A stretch of DNA of 20,429 bases from Pavlovales sp. CCMP2436 (Eukaryota; Haptophyta; Pavlovophyceae; Pavlovales): positions 161,944 through 182,372 of the forward strand of contig MU631366.1 in assembly GCA_026770615.1 (NCBI GenBank), written 5' to 3'. The position numbers were made by a program, and so were the translations under genes. The notes beneath the pieces were generated by a model, which worked only from the letters and a program-made list of their open reading frames with translations, was not told where the DNA came from and searched no databases. This document shows, piece by piece, positions 1 to 8,971 of the stretch (the first letter of the stretch is position 1; each line of letters opens with the position of its first letter).

Positions 1-157
1 CCCCCCTTACTACAATAGCAATGATATCCCCCCTCCCACTATGATAGCAATAATATCACCCCCTTCACCAGAATATCAGAAATATTATTATAATATATTG
101 AAATGACAGGTGTTACATATTATAGTAATTATAATGATGAATCTATGAAAATGACAG
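1..157 (+). other. 3' part of an RNF213-like intron, AT-rich with short duplications
   Basis: Interpreted as intron because the coding exon starts at 158. It has C-rich blocks alternating with AT-rich sequence. ATAGCAAT followed by ATATC occurs twice about 31 bases apart (around 15 and 46), and ATGACAGGTG occurs twice (about 102 and 151), so two equivalent splice acceptors exist. Confidence 0.4.
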
Positions 158-333
158 GTGAACCTCATTTCGGCGGTAAAGCTCGCCGCGGCTCAGGGCG
201 CGTTCGCCGAGCTCTCGGGCACGGAGGCGGTGCACGAGTGTCTCTAAGTGCTATTCAACCAGCAGCTCAAGATCATCGTCTCCAAAGACGGCACGCAGCG
301 CCAGTACGCCAACGTCGCGGTCGGTTCCTACAG
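158..333 (+). CDS. RNF213-like exon a: end of an AAA+ module (contains in-frame TAA)
   Basis: Frame 2. The acceptor is the ATGACAG ending at 157. The donor is AG|GTTGTT at 333/334, phase 2. The translation has an EC-L-(stop)-VLFNQQL segment followed by [10 protein letters not shown], matching the RNF213 pattern of a Leu-Tyr-x-x-Leu-Asn-Gln helix and a strand running into FR-x-x-VH. The TAA at 245-247 sits where the family usually has Tyr, so a TAC/TAT to TAA change is the simplest reading. The same ATGACAGGTG string occurs earlier, at about 102-111, as an alternative acceptor. The exon is recognised by continuity with the next one, not by an independent domain hit. Confidence 0.55.
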
Positions 334-3300
334 GTTGTTCATGTCTTCGGGCGCAGCTTTTGGAGTGGCTGCGCGCTGAATGCATGTGAGCCATTGAGCT
401 GTCTCATCCTCTGACACCCTCCCCCCTATCCACCCCCCCCAGCAAGCCTTGCCTCGTCAGTACTCAGTTCCGCTGCGCCGTGCACCTGCCGCTAACCGAT
501 CTGCCGAGTGCGCCCGCCGCTTTCCTCAACCGGTTCGAGAAGTACATCCTCGCCTCCTCTGACGTCCTCGCCGCGCGCCTCGCGCGGCTGCTAGCCGGCG
601 TTGCGCACGCCATGTGGGCTGCGCGGCGGACTGCAGCTAACTTCGTCGAGGTGGTGGGCGCCGGCGCGCTGCGAGGCGTGGTCGCGCAGCAGACGGTCGA
701 CTCGGTAATGCTCGACATGCTCCCGCCGGCCGACTCGGCCGCGTGGCTCTGCGCGCCGGCCGCGCCCGCGGCCGCTGCGCTCGGGGCCGCGGGCTCGGCG
801 GGTGGAGCGGCGCTGTGCGCAGCGGCTGTGTGCTGTGCCGCTCAGCACCTCGTCCTGCGCTCGTGTGCCACCGCCGAGGAGCTGGCCATGGACGGTCGCG
901 CATCCGCCGCGTCGCACGACGAGGCGCTCGGCGCGGCGTGGGATAGGCTCGTCGACGAGCAGGATTTCGACTGGCCGGCGCACCTGCGCACCGCATCCGC
1001 GCGTGGCGAGGGCAGCAGCGCGAGTGCCTCGGACTGGGCGGACGAGCTCGCCGGCGCGAGCAGCGAGGAGGGTGTCGGCGAGGGGGAGGCGGTCGCGGTT
1101 GCTGCCGCGGCGCTGCGTCACGTGCTCGAGTGCGAGGCGTGCGAGCGGCTGCTGCAGCTCGCGCCGCCCGAGACTATCCTCGCCGCGCGCCACGAGCTGC
1201 CGCGCTCGTTGCTGCGCGCTTACTTCGAGCAGGAGCACTTCTCGCTGCCGAGGCTGCTCAAGCAGCTTTGCGCCTCGGGCGGGCTCCATGCCGTGCACAC
1301 GCGCACGACGTCCGCGGTGCAGCGTCTGCTCGAGCGTCAGGCGAGTAGCGAGGCGAGTGCAGCGCAGGCCGCGCGGCTCGCCGAGCTTGGACTGCTGCCC
1401 GACCTGGCGGTGGCGCGGCTGGCTACGTTCGGGACGGAGGAGGCGTTCCGCGAGGCCGTGCGTGCGTGGGTCGGAGCGCCGGGTGAGCAGCCGTGCCTGC
1501 TACTCGTCGCCGACCTGACGGTGGTGACATCCGAGCGCGTGACCTTTGCGCGAATCGTCGCGGAGGAGAGTCTGCGCCAGAGCGAGCCCATCCGATCCGA
1601 TTCGGGCGATCCGATCGAGCCCCCGCGCCGTGCTCGCCGGACGCTCGTGCTCCTGATCCACTCGCCGCCGTCCCGCGCGGCAGCGCAGGCGCTGCAATAC
1701 CCCGCCCTCTTTCACGCCAATTGGTCGCACTGGGCGCTCGACGGTGTGGGGGCGCTGCCCGATGGCGACGCGGTCGCGGCTGGCGGCAGCGCCGCCTGCG
1801 CGGACGCGCGCAACGCGCGCGAGTGGTGCGCGCTGGCCTGCGGCCTGCGCGCGCAGTGGGATGTGGCTCCCTGCCTGCTAGGCTGCATGCCAACGGCGAT
1901 TCGCGTCGCCGCGAGTCGCATCCGTGTGCGCGCGCCGGCAGCAGCGGGTGAGAGCGAAGGCGGCGCGCAGCGCGAGCTATCGGCGGGCGAGCGGCAGGCC
2001 CTCCTGCTCCGCGTCATGCGCCAGCGGCTGCGCGGCTCCTCCGTGTGCGAGCTGGTCTGCGCGCGCTTTGCTCGTGAGTGGGACAGCCGGTGCGTCGCGC
2101 AGGAGGTGACTACCGCCGCCGAGCGGCTCGCCAGCGGCCGTCTCAACCTCTTGCTCGGCAAGGAGGTCGGGGGCGTCCTCGAGTCGACCTTGTGCAATTT
2201 CCTCGCGCTGCTCTGCTCGCGCCTCGTGGCCGACGGCGCGCTGCACGCGCGCACGGCAGCGGCGAGGCGGAGGCGGCCAGTGGCCAGCCGACCCTCACAC
2301 TCGAGCTGTTTGCCGAGCTCCTCGAGCAGCTGCCGCAGCCACCGCTACCTGAGCTGCGGCTGCGCGTGCATGCGTTCCCGCATTCATTTCTCCACGGCTG
2401 CTGCGCCGGTGAGATAAATCCTACCATGCATAAAAATGCAAAAAATGCAGCAGCAACAACAACAACAACAACAACAACAAATGCTATCAATCCCCCCCCC
2501 CCACCCACACTCCCCCCCCTCCCCACCCGCCCCAAGGCGACGGCTGGCTCCTTCCCTTCTTCGCGGCGCTGACGGAGGCAGTCGACTGCTGCGTCGATGA
2601 GGCCGCGTGCGCGCTTGCCCCCAAGCTCGCCTTCGAGGCGGCGCGCCATCTCCCCCCGCGCGGCGGGCGTGGCCCTCTCCCGCGGACGTGGCGAGGAGAG
2701 TCGCGCTCTCGCTCGGCGGCGTCGAGACTCAGCTCGACGCGAGCCGCGCGCTCGTGCGCTGGGCGTGCGCGCGGGCGGAGCAGAGCGAGCCCGTGTGGCG
2801 AATGTACGTGCGGCAGCTCATCGCGCGCACGGCGCTGCTCAAGCCGCTACCCGCCGCCGCGCACTGCACCGCCGTCGACGTTCTCGCCAGCTGGCTCGAG
2901 CAGCGCGGCCCCGTGGGCGCGCGCTCGGTCGTCGGCATGCACGCGGCGGTGCGCGCACACCACTCGGAGCTCGTGATGCTCGGCTCGGTGCTCGCGCCCA
3001 TCGTCGAGCACTGTGAGGGCACCGAGCTGCCGCTGGCGCTGTGCGAGGCGAGCACGGCGGAGGGGCGCGCCGTGGCCGTGGCGGTGCGCGGGCTGTACCA
3101 CTCGCTCGAGCGCTGCCTCGCGGCGGCAGAGGGCACGCCGGATGCCTCGGAGCGGCTGAGCGACTGGGCGGCCAAGAGCGCGCGCCTGCTGCGCGAGCTG
3201 CCCGCGCTCCTCCCATGGCCCCCGGGGAAGACCGAAAGCGCCGCTGCGTCTCGGCTCGCTGCGGCCGGCGGTCCGGCCGGCTGCGCGGTTGTTGCGCAGC

Positions 3301-6300
3301 TCGACATGCTCGCTGTCATCACCCAAATCTGCGCGCGTGGCGACCTGCCGCACGCCGCGCGCGCGTACGCGCAGCTGCAGGCGAAGGGCGCGCGGAACCT
3401 TTCGCTGCAGGCGGCGCGGGTGGCGCTGGCCATCGAGCCCGCCGAGTCCGTTCCCGCTGCAACTCGCGCCGCTGTGGCTGCACTGCTCGGCTGGTTCACG
3501 TCGGAGTGGAGGCTGGCCTACGCGCTGCCCACGCGCGAGGCGGACGTATCGCACGTGCTCGCCCTCGTCGACGGCGGCGTCGAGCTCGACGAGGGCCAGT
3601 GCATCGAGCTCATCGGCCGCGTGCTGCAGCCTCCTGCCGCCGAGGAAGGGGGCTGGCTGCCTCTCGGCCTGAGCTGTGCGGCGGTCGCGCGCGCGGACTC
3701 TCTCCTCGGCGCACACCCGGCGGCAGCGCGCGCTCTCGAAGGCGAGGGCGGCGAGGCTTGGTACGCGCTCAGCTGGCTCGGCAGCTCCGACGGTGAGCCT
3801 ACCGACGGCGACGAGTGGCCGCTGGCCGACGCGCTCTTTCTCTCGCTGCTGCGGCAGCTTTTCGCGCGTTTCGGGAAGCACCCGCTCGACCAGCTTGCGC
3901 CGCTGCTCGACCCACCGCGTGCAGAGCTGCAAGGCGCCGCTGCGCAGCAGCCAGCTGCCCGCGCGGGTGTCTTCCGTGCCGTCTACCGCACGGCCGCCGC
4001 GGTGCTCTTCTGCGGCCGCTTCGCGCAAGTCGCCGCAAGCCGCGCGAGCAACGGCAGCGAAGCTTCGGCCAGCAGACCTACCGCGGCTCAGGGGGGGCAG
4101 CTCTCGTCCGCAGCGTGGCGGTTGGCGCGCGCTGCGGCGAGCGAGCTCCTCACGCGCCACCCCGCGCTTCAGCGTTTCACGCTCGCGCTGATGCTGAACG
4201 CCTTCTCGCGCGCGACGGTCGAGTTGGCGCTCACGAACAGCGAGGCGCTCGGCACATCCAAGTGGGCGGCGGAGTGGCGGCGGCACATCCTGCCGCCGGC
4301 GGACGCGGGCGTCGACTTGCGCACCCGAGAGGCCCGGGTGGCCGAGCTGCACGCGCGCGTGGCCGATGCGAGCGCGGACGAGGAGTACAAGGCGCGCACG
4401 CTGCGCTGCTGCCCGCAGTGCGGCCGCGCTACTGCGCGGATCGAGGGCTGCATGGCGATGGTCTGCGGCACAGACTACCACGCAGCGCCAACCGCCCGCG
4501 CCACGGCCGGCTGCGGCGCGCCGTACGACTGGCAGGATGCGCTGCCCTATCAGCTGGAGACGGCAGCGATCGAGGCCTGCCAAGCCCAGGCGGAGGCACA
4601 GTACGAGCGGGTGGCGTCCGCGGAGGCCTTCTGGGGCAGCCTCGAGGGCTATGCCGCGCAGGTAGGAGCTTCTTCTTATCGTGAAAAGAGGTATGAGAAC
4701 AAGTGAGAAGGAGCCTCCGCTCACCTCTTTTCCCAGTGGACATACCGTGGAGCCCCTACCCTCTGACCCCCTTTTCATCAAACATCAAAAAAAAATATCA
4801 ACAAAAATCAACAAAAAAACATGGCAGTTGCCCGAGGCGTACGCGGCCGAGGTCGACGCGGACGGGCTGGGAAACGCGCTGCCCACGGCTGTATTAACGG
4901 CGGTCGTCGCGCGCCCGCGCTCTTCGGCCGGTGGCGCCGAGCTCGCGGCGGTTGCTGGGTTCCTCGGCGCGCGCCGAGCCCTACGCGGGCTGCACTCGCT
5001 TCCGTCGCTAGTCCGTCTGTATCAGTGGATCGAGTCGAACCTGAGCCACCTCCCCTCGAGAGCGCAGGCCGCCGAGCTTTCGATGGGAGACGTGTTCTCC
5101 AAGGAAATCCTGCTGACGCGCTTCGGGCCGAGCGAGGCGCGCGCGGCCGTCGCTTTGTGAGAGGGCGCCATGGAGGGCGTAAACCACTTCCTGCAGGGCG
5201 AGGGCCACCGCGTTGGCCGCGGTGCGTGCGGCGCGCTCAACGCGGTCAACCCGCTCGCCGACGGGACGAAGCTGCTGCACTTGCTCTCTGACTCGGCTGA
5301 CGCCGCTGACGGCAACGTAACATCTCCCGACTTGCAGCCCAAATGCGTACTGCCCCACCCCCCACCCCACCCCACTCACGCACCCCCCCCACACACACCC
5401 ACACCCAACTGAAACTTAGGATGTGCTCATCGTCGTGATCGCGGCGATGGTGCGTCGGTACAACGACGTCGTCGACGCAATTGCCGGCGGCCAGAGCGTG
5501 CAGCCAGAGCTGCACCCGGCGGCGGTCAGCGTGCGCAACCTGGTGGTAGGCGACCTGCTGCCGCACGAGCTCTCGGTGCACGAGCCCGCCGGCTCGGCGG
5601 GCGCGCGGGCCGACTTTGGCGAGGGCGCGCTGATCGAGGGCTCGGTTGAGGCGTACTGGCGACCGCGTACGCTGACGTTCGAGCTGGGCACGCTGAGCGC
5701 GGACATTTCAGAGCTCTTCGTCAAGCGCTGCCGCAGAATAGGCGACCCAGAGCTGCAGCTACGCCAGCCCTTCCGCTTCCGCGCGGTGCGCAACGTGCTC
5801 GCCGGCAGCGAGGCGGGCGCGGGCGCCGAGGAGGCGGAGACGCTCGCCGCTGCGGCCGAGGCTGCGTGCGCCACGGCCGTGCGTGCGGCGGGCGGCGAGC
5901 CGGCGTCTGCGGAGCAGCTCGGGCGGGAGGCGAGGGCGCAGTGGGGCGTCTTCCACGCCGTCTTGTACGCGGTCTCCTACTCGCAGCTGCGCGCACTCCT
6001 CCGTGGCGCCAAGATCGCTGCCGACCTCCTCGCAGAGATGGCCGGCGCGCGGCCCAGGCCGTCCGCTGAGGCTACTAGCGGCAACCTGAGCCGCGCGTGG
6101 ACCGTCCGCGCCATCCTCGAGGCCTCTTGCGCGGGCTCGGGCGCCGAGGACGCCCCCACCTCGCCTGCGTCTGCGCAGGGCCGCGGTGGCCCGTTGCGCG
6201 CGAGTGCTGCGGAGCCTCTGAGCGTGCTCGACCTGACCTCTGTCGACACGGTGCCACCACGGAGCTCCTACTCTGCCTGAGTGCGCCGTCAGGACTCTGC

Positions 6301-7932
6301 GCGCTCTCGAGCTTCCTCGCAGGCCAGCTGCGCTCGCAGGCCAGCTGCGCTCGCAGGTGCGCTGCCCCGCTGTTCCGCGCCCGCGGCCGCCTATTGCCAC
6401 CCTGACTCGCCTCCCCTGCCCTGCGCTGGCTGCCTGCTGCGCTCACAGGCTTACGATTACGCGCATCTACCGCTCGGAGTGAAAGTTCCGCTCGCATCGG
6501 CCGCGCAGAAGCACCTGCGTGCGCAGGGGGGGCGCGGGGAGCGCTCACGCGCCGCGTCGGTGGCGGAGGTTGACGCGGCGCTGGCGCATGCAGGTGCATC
6601 TCATCTAAATAGGAGCAAACGGCTCGCTTATCTTATCCATCCTCGCTATACAATATTAACATCCCCTCCACTTATAATCCTCCGTGATTTTTCTTCGCTA
6701 TTTGTCGTCACGCAGAGCGTGACATTGCGTCGGGCGATTTCGCGCGGCCGCTCGCAGCCTACCTCGTCGACGTGTGCGGCTTCGAGCCGACCGACGATGC
6801 CGTTGCAAACTTGCTGCCGACGGGGCTGCGGCTGCAGCACTACGCCGCGCTGCGTGCCGAGCTGCGGCTGCTCGCGCGTGGAGCCGTTAGGACCGCCTCG
6901 AGTCCTCGTGCGCAGGTGGACTCGGCTTCCGCAGGCAGGTGGGCGTGGGCGGTGGTGGCCGCCGAGACCTCCGGCTCGCGCGGGTCCGCAGCGGGTGGCC
7001 ATGTGGCTGGCGAGAGCGCCGAGTGGTCCGAGCGTAGCGCAGCAGACGAGCAGCCAACGCTGTCACCGACACAGCCAAGCGTCACGCGCACGCGGCTGTG
7101 GTTCGAGACGGGCGTGGAGCTCGAGCCGCAGCCGTCTCTGCACGCCCAGCTCCTCGCAGGCGCGGCCGACCTACTCGCGCGTGCCTGGCTCCGCTCAAGG
7201 AGCACGCGCTCAGCTGCCCTGCCTGCACCTGCCGACGGCCCTGCCGTCGTAGACGTCACGACTCCGCTGCTCCCGGCTGCAAGCCCCGCCGCGCCAACAG
7301 CCGACCAGCCCCCGGCGGCTGCGGCTGGTCGCGCGGGCGCTACCGACGTGCCACTCATCCAACGGCCCCGGCAAGCGCTCGCAGCGGTGACACGATGGAC
7401 GCGCGCCAGCGCTGATCGCGCGATCGCGGAGGCCTCCCGCCTGTGCGGCTGGGAAGGCTGGCAGCGCGTCGTCGTCCCGGGAGGGCGAGGCTGGCGCGGT
7501 ATCCCTCTCGCGGTGCTGGCCGTGCTTCTCGCCTGCGCACTCGCCGGCCGCGGAGACGCACCACCAGGCACCGCTCGCCTCGGCCAAATCCCGCGTGCCT
7601 GGCTCGACCGCGCGGCTCCCGCACGCGATGTGCGCGAGGCGCACACTGCGCCGACTTCGCAGGTGATCGAGTGGCTCGCGACGTGCGCGCTGCCCCTCTC
7701 GCTGGGCCCGGAGCTCGCCGCCCTGGGCGTGCGCGCGCCTGGGGACGTGCTGTGGATGACTGCGCTCGACGTGGAGGGGCTGCAGCTGCTGCGCATAGAC
7801 GCGCGCAAGTGGGACCGCGCTCTGGCACTCCTGCGCGGCGCCGACGAGCACAAGTCGGCAGCCTCGATCCCTGGCGGCGGCTCCTCTTCTGCTGGCCACG
7901 CGTCCGACGACCGCGGAGCTCCGAGCGAGTGA
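158..7932 (+). CDS. RNF213-like: RNF213-like giant AAA+/E3 ubiquitin ligase gene, 3' part, seven exons, reading frame damaged
   Basis: Exons inferred at 158-333, 461-2408, 2537-4661, 4828-5316, 5420-6250, 6449-6593 and 6716-7932. All six introns begin GT, end AG and have matching phases. Seen: the block [12 protein letters not shown], a strand-rich stretch like the RNF213 post-AAA region (CLLLVADL, then [12 protein letters not shown], then [10 protein letters not shown]), a Cys-rich finger and a C-terminal SAM-like domain. Family knowledge: RNF213 is a dynein-like AAA+ protein fused to an E3 module, acting in the cytosol on lipid droplets and intracellular pathogens. Damage: TAA at 245-247, TGA at 5158-5160, and single-base losses near 2240-2275 and 2645-2660. 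The exon lengths sum to 6931, and adding the two lost bases gives exactly 2311 codons, which supports the model. The AAA+ 5' part is outside the window. Whether it is functional is open. Confidence 0.72.
461..2408 (+). CDS. RNF213-like exon b: post-AAA hinge and start of E3 region
   Basis: The acceptor CGTCAG ends at 460 and completes the phase-2 codon of the previous exon. The frame then stays open for about 590 codons. [11 protein letters not shown] leads into [12 protein letters not shown], the most diagnostic RNF213-family motif, which lies at the end of an AAA+ unit. Later come [26 protein letters not shown] and [17 protein letters not shown], which parallel the RNF213 segment holding the conserved GxW-S-x-x-x-D motif. 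Near 2240-2275 the coding signal jumps from frame 3 to frame 2: [10 protein letters not shown] and the helical residues after it are clearly coding, which implies one missing base in a GCG/AGG-rich run. The donor is GCCG|GTGAGA at 2408/2409, phase 1. No classical C3HC4 RING is visible. Confidence 0.7.
2444..2480 (+). repeat. (CAA)n microsatellite inside intron 2409-2536
   Basis: About ten consecutive CAA units inside the intron between exons b and c, followed by C-rich tracts up to the acceptor at 2536. The tract marks the region as noncoding. Confidence 0.85.
2537..4661 (+). CDS. RNF213-like exon c: alpha-helical E3 shell with RING2/IBR-like zinc finger
   Basis: The acceptor CCCAAG ends at 2536, phase 1, and the exon opens GDGWLLPFF in frame 1. 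Around 2645-2660, next to a run of six C, the coding signal moves to frame 3 and stays open for about 660 codons. Most of it is Ala/Leu-rich helix. At 4407-4535 there is a metal-binding pattern: CCPQCG, then EGCMAMVCG, then GCGAPYDW. The spacing C-x2-C ... G-C-x4-C ... C-G-x-x-[YF]-x-W resembles the RING2/IBR finger (as in Parkin) and the second finger of invertebrate RNF213-like proteins. It is the only zinc-finger candidate in the window's part of the gene. The donor is GCGCAG|GTAGGA at 4661/4662, phase 0. Confidence 0.72.
4828..5316 (+). CDS. RNF213-like exon d: helical block with LYQW motif (contains in-frame TGA)
   Basis: The acceptor ATGGCAG ends at 4827, phase 0. The block [18 protein letters not shown] resembles the RNF213 C-terminal segment in which a Leu-Pro-x-Leu helix is followed by an aromatic Tyr-Gln-Trp turn. 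A TGA at 5158-5160 interrupts the frame, but the same frame continues as [15 protein letters not shown] up to the donor AAC|GTAACA at 5316/5317, so translation-like sequence spans the stop. A Trp codon (TGG to TGA) at this site would restore a typical W-x-x-x-x-x-x-N-x-F helix. This is the second nonsense codon of the gene. Confidence 0.65.
5317..5356 (-). repeat. Dispersed repeat fragment at the start of intron 5317-5419
   Basis: The first ~38 bases of this intron match, in reverse complement, segments at 19693-19729 and 19971-20009. The 15-base core at 5326-5340 (CCCGACTTGCAGCCC) is identical in all three, and the flanks GCGTAC-x-G and the side next to the GT donor are also similar. The rest of the intron is CA/C-rich (5351-5409). 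The match begins at or very near the GT of the intron. Confidence 0.65.
5420..6250 (+). CDS. RNF213-like exon e: C-terminal region
   Basis: The acceptor AACTTAG ends at 5419 and the donor ACG|GTGCCA falls at 6250/6251. Both are phase 0. The exon is open throughout in frame 2. Recognisable RNF213-type features are a Met/Val-rich helix with RRYN near the start, then [12 protein letters not shown] followed by [16 protein letters not shown] and [11 protein letters not shown], which follows the family order of a helix, a short beta strand carrying F-x-L, and a basic segment. Glu/Ala-rich low-complexity sequence follows at about 5810-5900, and the tail is Ser/Pro/Gly-rich. No catalytic residues can be named. 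Confidence 0.65.
6317..6357 (+). repeat. 17-bp tandem repeat in intron 6251-6448
   Basis: TCGCAGGCCAGCTGCGC occurs twice in direct succession (6317-6333, 6334-6350) and a third copy starts at 6351. Each unit contains TCGCAG, so three weak acceptor-like sites lie upstream of the acceptor chosen at 6448. Confidence 0.8.
6449..6593 (+). CDS. RNF213-like exon f (short)
   Basis: This 145-base exon begins after CTCACAG (ends 6448, phase 0) and ends at ATGCAG|GTGCAT (6593/6594, phase 1). It encodes [16 protein letters not shown] followed by a basic, Gln/Arg-rich helix. Assigned because its phases fit both neighbours and its frame and composition continue the gene. Taken alone it would not be recognisable. 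Confidence 0.5.
6716..7932 (+). CDS. RNF213-like terminal exon with C-terminal SAM-like domain
   Basis: The acceptor GTCACGCAG ends at 6715, phase 1. The exon is frame 1 and ends at TGA 7930-7932. It starts with [17 protein letters not shown] and a helical pair, passes through a long Ala/Pro/Ser-rich low-complexity linker (about 6900-7380), then a hydrophobic stretch [15 protein letters not shown] (about 7500-7545) that could be buried or membrane-associated. About 7660-7842 reads as a SAM fold: [39 protein letters not shown], then RALALLRG, following the SAM order of W-L, Gly-Val/Ile, Leu-x-x-Leu-Thr-x-x-Asp-Leu and a long last helix. Human RNF213 has no SAM domain, so this is a lineage-specific addition if correct. 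Confidence 0.6.
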
Positions 7933-7936
7933 CGCG

Positions 7937-8011
7937 ATGGCACATATAGTCTGGCACACATACTTCCATGGCACATGTAGTCTGGCACATAATTTTAGTT
8001 AGCTGGCACAT
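7937..8011 (+). repeat. TGGCACA repeat cluster just after the RNF213-like stop codon
   Basis: TGGCACA starts at 7938, 7952, 7969, 7983 and 8004. The block around 7937-7958 (ATGGCACATATAGTCTGG...) is repeated almost exactly at 7968-7990 with ATAT changed to ATGT. It begins five bases after the stop codon, so it would lie in the 3' UTR. No function is recognised. Confidence 0.75.
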
Positions 8012-8079
8012 CTAGTTTTGACACTGTAATTTTTTCAGTGATGATCACGAGGCAGAGGCGCAGCCGAAGACCTGCTGAA

Positions 8080-8131
8080 ACGGCGGATGCACTTGCGAAA
8101 GTGACGTCGTTATGAACCGACGACGATGAGA
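8080..8131 (+). repeat. Dispersed repeat, inverted partner at 19169-19220
   Basis: This ~52-base segment is the reverse complement, with a few mismatches, of 19169-19220. A 21-base stretch at 8098-8118 is identical to 19182-19202 reversed. The copies lie 11 kb apart in opposite orientation in noncoding sequence, as expected for ends or remnants of a mobile repeat. Confidence 0.75.
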
Positions 8132-8159
8132 GGACTCGAGGGTTGTTGCAATTCTACTT

Positions 8160-8944
8160 CTAGCAGAGACCACAGCCGACATTAATTTTAAATTTACGCC
8201 GCGCGCGGCCGGCGCGGGCGAGTGGCACGCGCCGGAGCTGGTCAGCGCTGGTGGCAGCGTCGAGGCATGCCGGCCGCGCCAGCGTCTTGAAGAGGGCGAA
8301 GCTCGCCGCCACGAAGACGAGTCGTCTCCAGCGCTTGAAGAGCTCGTTTTTGGCGACGGGTGAGGTCGGATATCGCCACTGCCCACAGAGAGCCCCGCCC
8401 GTTCGGGCCGTCCCCTTCTTCATCGCAGCGCCCGTACGTTCGGCGCCGACGTTCTCGGACATGTCGAGCAGGACCGCCGCCAACTTGAGGGCGTCGCGCT
8501 GCGCCATGCGCGCCACCGTCTAGAGACCACGGGATCGGGGGCTCTGCCATCCACCACGGCGATGAGCTCCACCAGTTCGGTGCGCGCAGAGGCCTGCTGG
8601 GCGCTCGCCCTGAGCTCACGTCTCTTGACCTCGTACCGGTGCGTGCGCTCCCGTCACCCTGCGCGCTGGCGGTCCTCCCATTCCACTCTTTCCGCATCCG
8701 CGACCAGCGCGTTCACCGCCACCTCCCCGGCAGCGGCCTCCTCCGCCAATTTCAGGGCGCGCTGCTCGTAGTGGTCGTCGCACCACTCGGGGCGCATGCC
8801 CGCCGGCGCGTACTTGCTCTCGCCCGCGTCCTCACGTGCTTGGCGAGCAGCAGCATCGACCAGGTTCTTGGAGCCGCCCTTCTGCGCCTCGTAGCCACCT
8901 CCTGATGAGCGCCGGCGCGCGCGCGCGCAGATCCCCTTGGCCAT
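8160..8944 (-). pseudogene. Decayed helical protein gene of unknown function
   Basis: Read on the minus strand. An ATG at 8944 opens a frame with MAKGICARARRR, then a conserved-looking segment GMRPEWCDDHYEQRALKLAEEA and a charged helix ending at an in-frame TGA (8654-8656). The same frame continues beyond the stop as RERTHRYEVKRREL to VDGRAPDPVV. Near 8515-8530 the coding character moves to another frame (ARMAQRDALKLAAVLLDM...), which runs to a stop at 8160 and contains one hydrophobic stretch (LVFVAASFALFKTLA). So there is one stop and one frame slip in a helix-rich, Glu/Arg/Ala-rich protein. I do not recognise the family. A spliced intact gene is possible but less likely. Confidence 0.4.
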
Positions 8945-8971
8945 GGCTGGTTGAGTGCGGTCCCCCTGCAC

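Noticed and set aside
2847..4781. Very long open frame on the minus strand opposite the RNF213-like exon c
   Set aside because: GC-rich coding DNA leaves the opposite strand free of stops. The product is Arg/Ala-rich without domains, while the plus strand gives recognisable motifs and matching splice phases.
5158..5160. TGA as selenocysteine codon
   Set aside because: Some algae make many selenoproteins, but the site is a helical region with no redox motif, and the gene has other lesions that Sec cannot explain.
6840..7988. Long minus-strand open frame opposite the terminal RNF213-like exon
   Set aside because: Low-complexity shadow; its start lies in the TGGCACA repeat cluster. The plus strand carries the SAM-like domain.
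8251..8905. Plus-strand open frames opposite the decayed minus-strand gene
   Set aside because: Ser/Arg-rich shadows; the minus strand has the more protein-like helical sequence and a continued frame across its stop.
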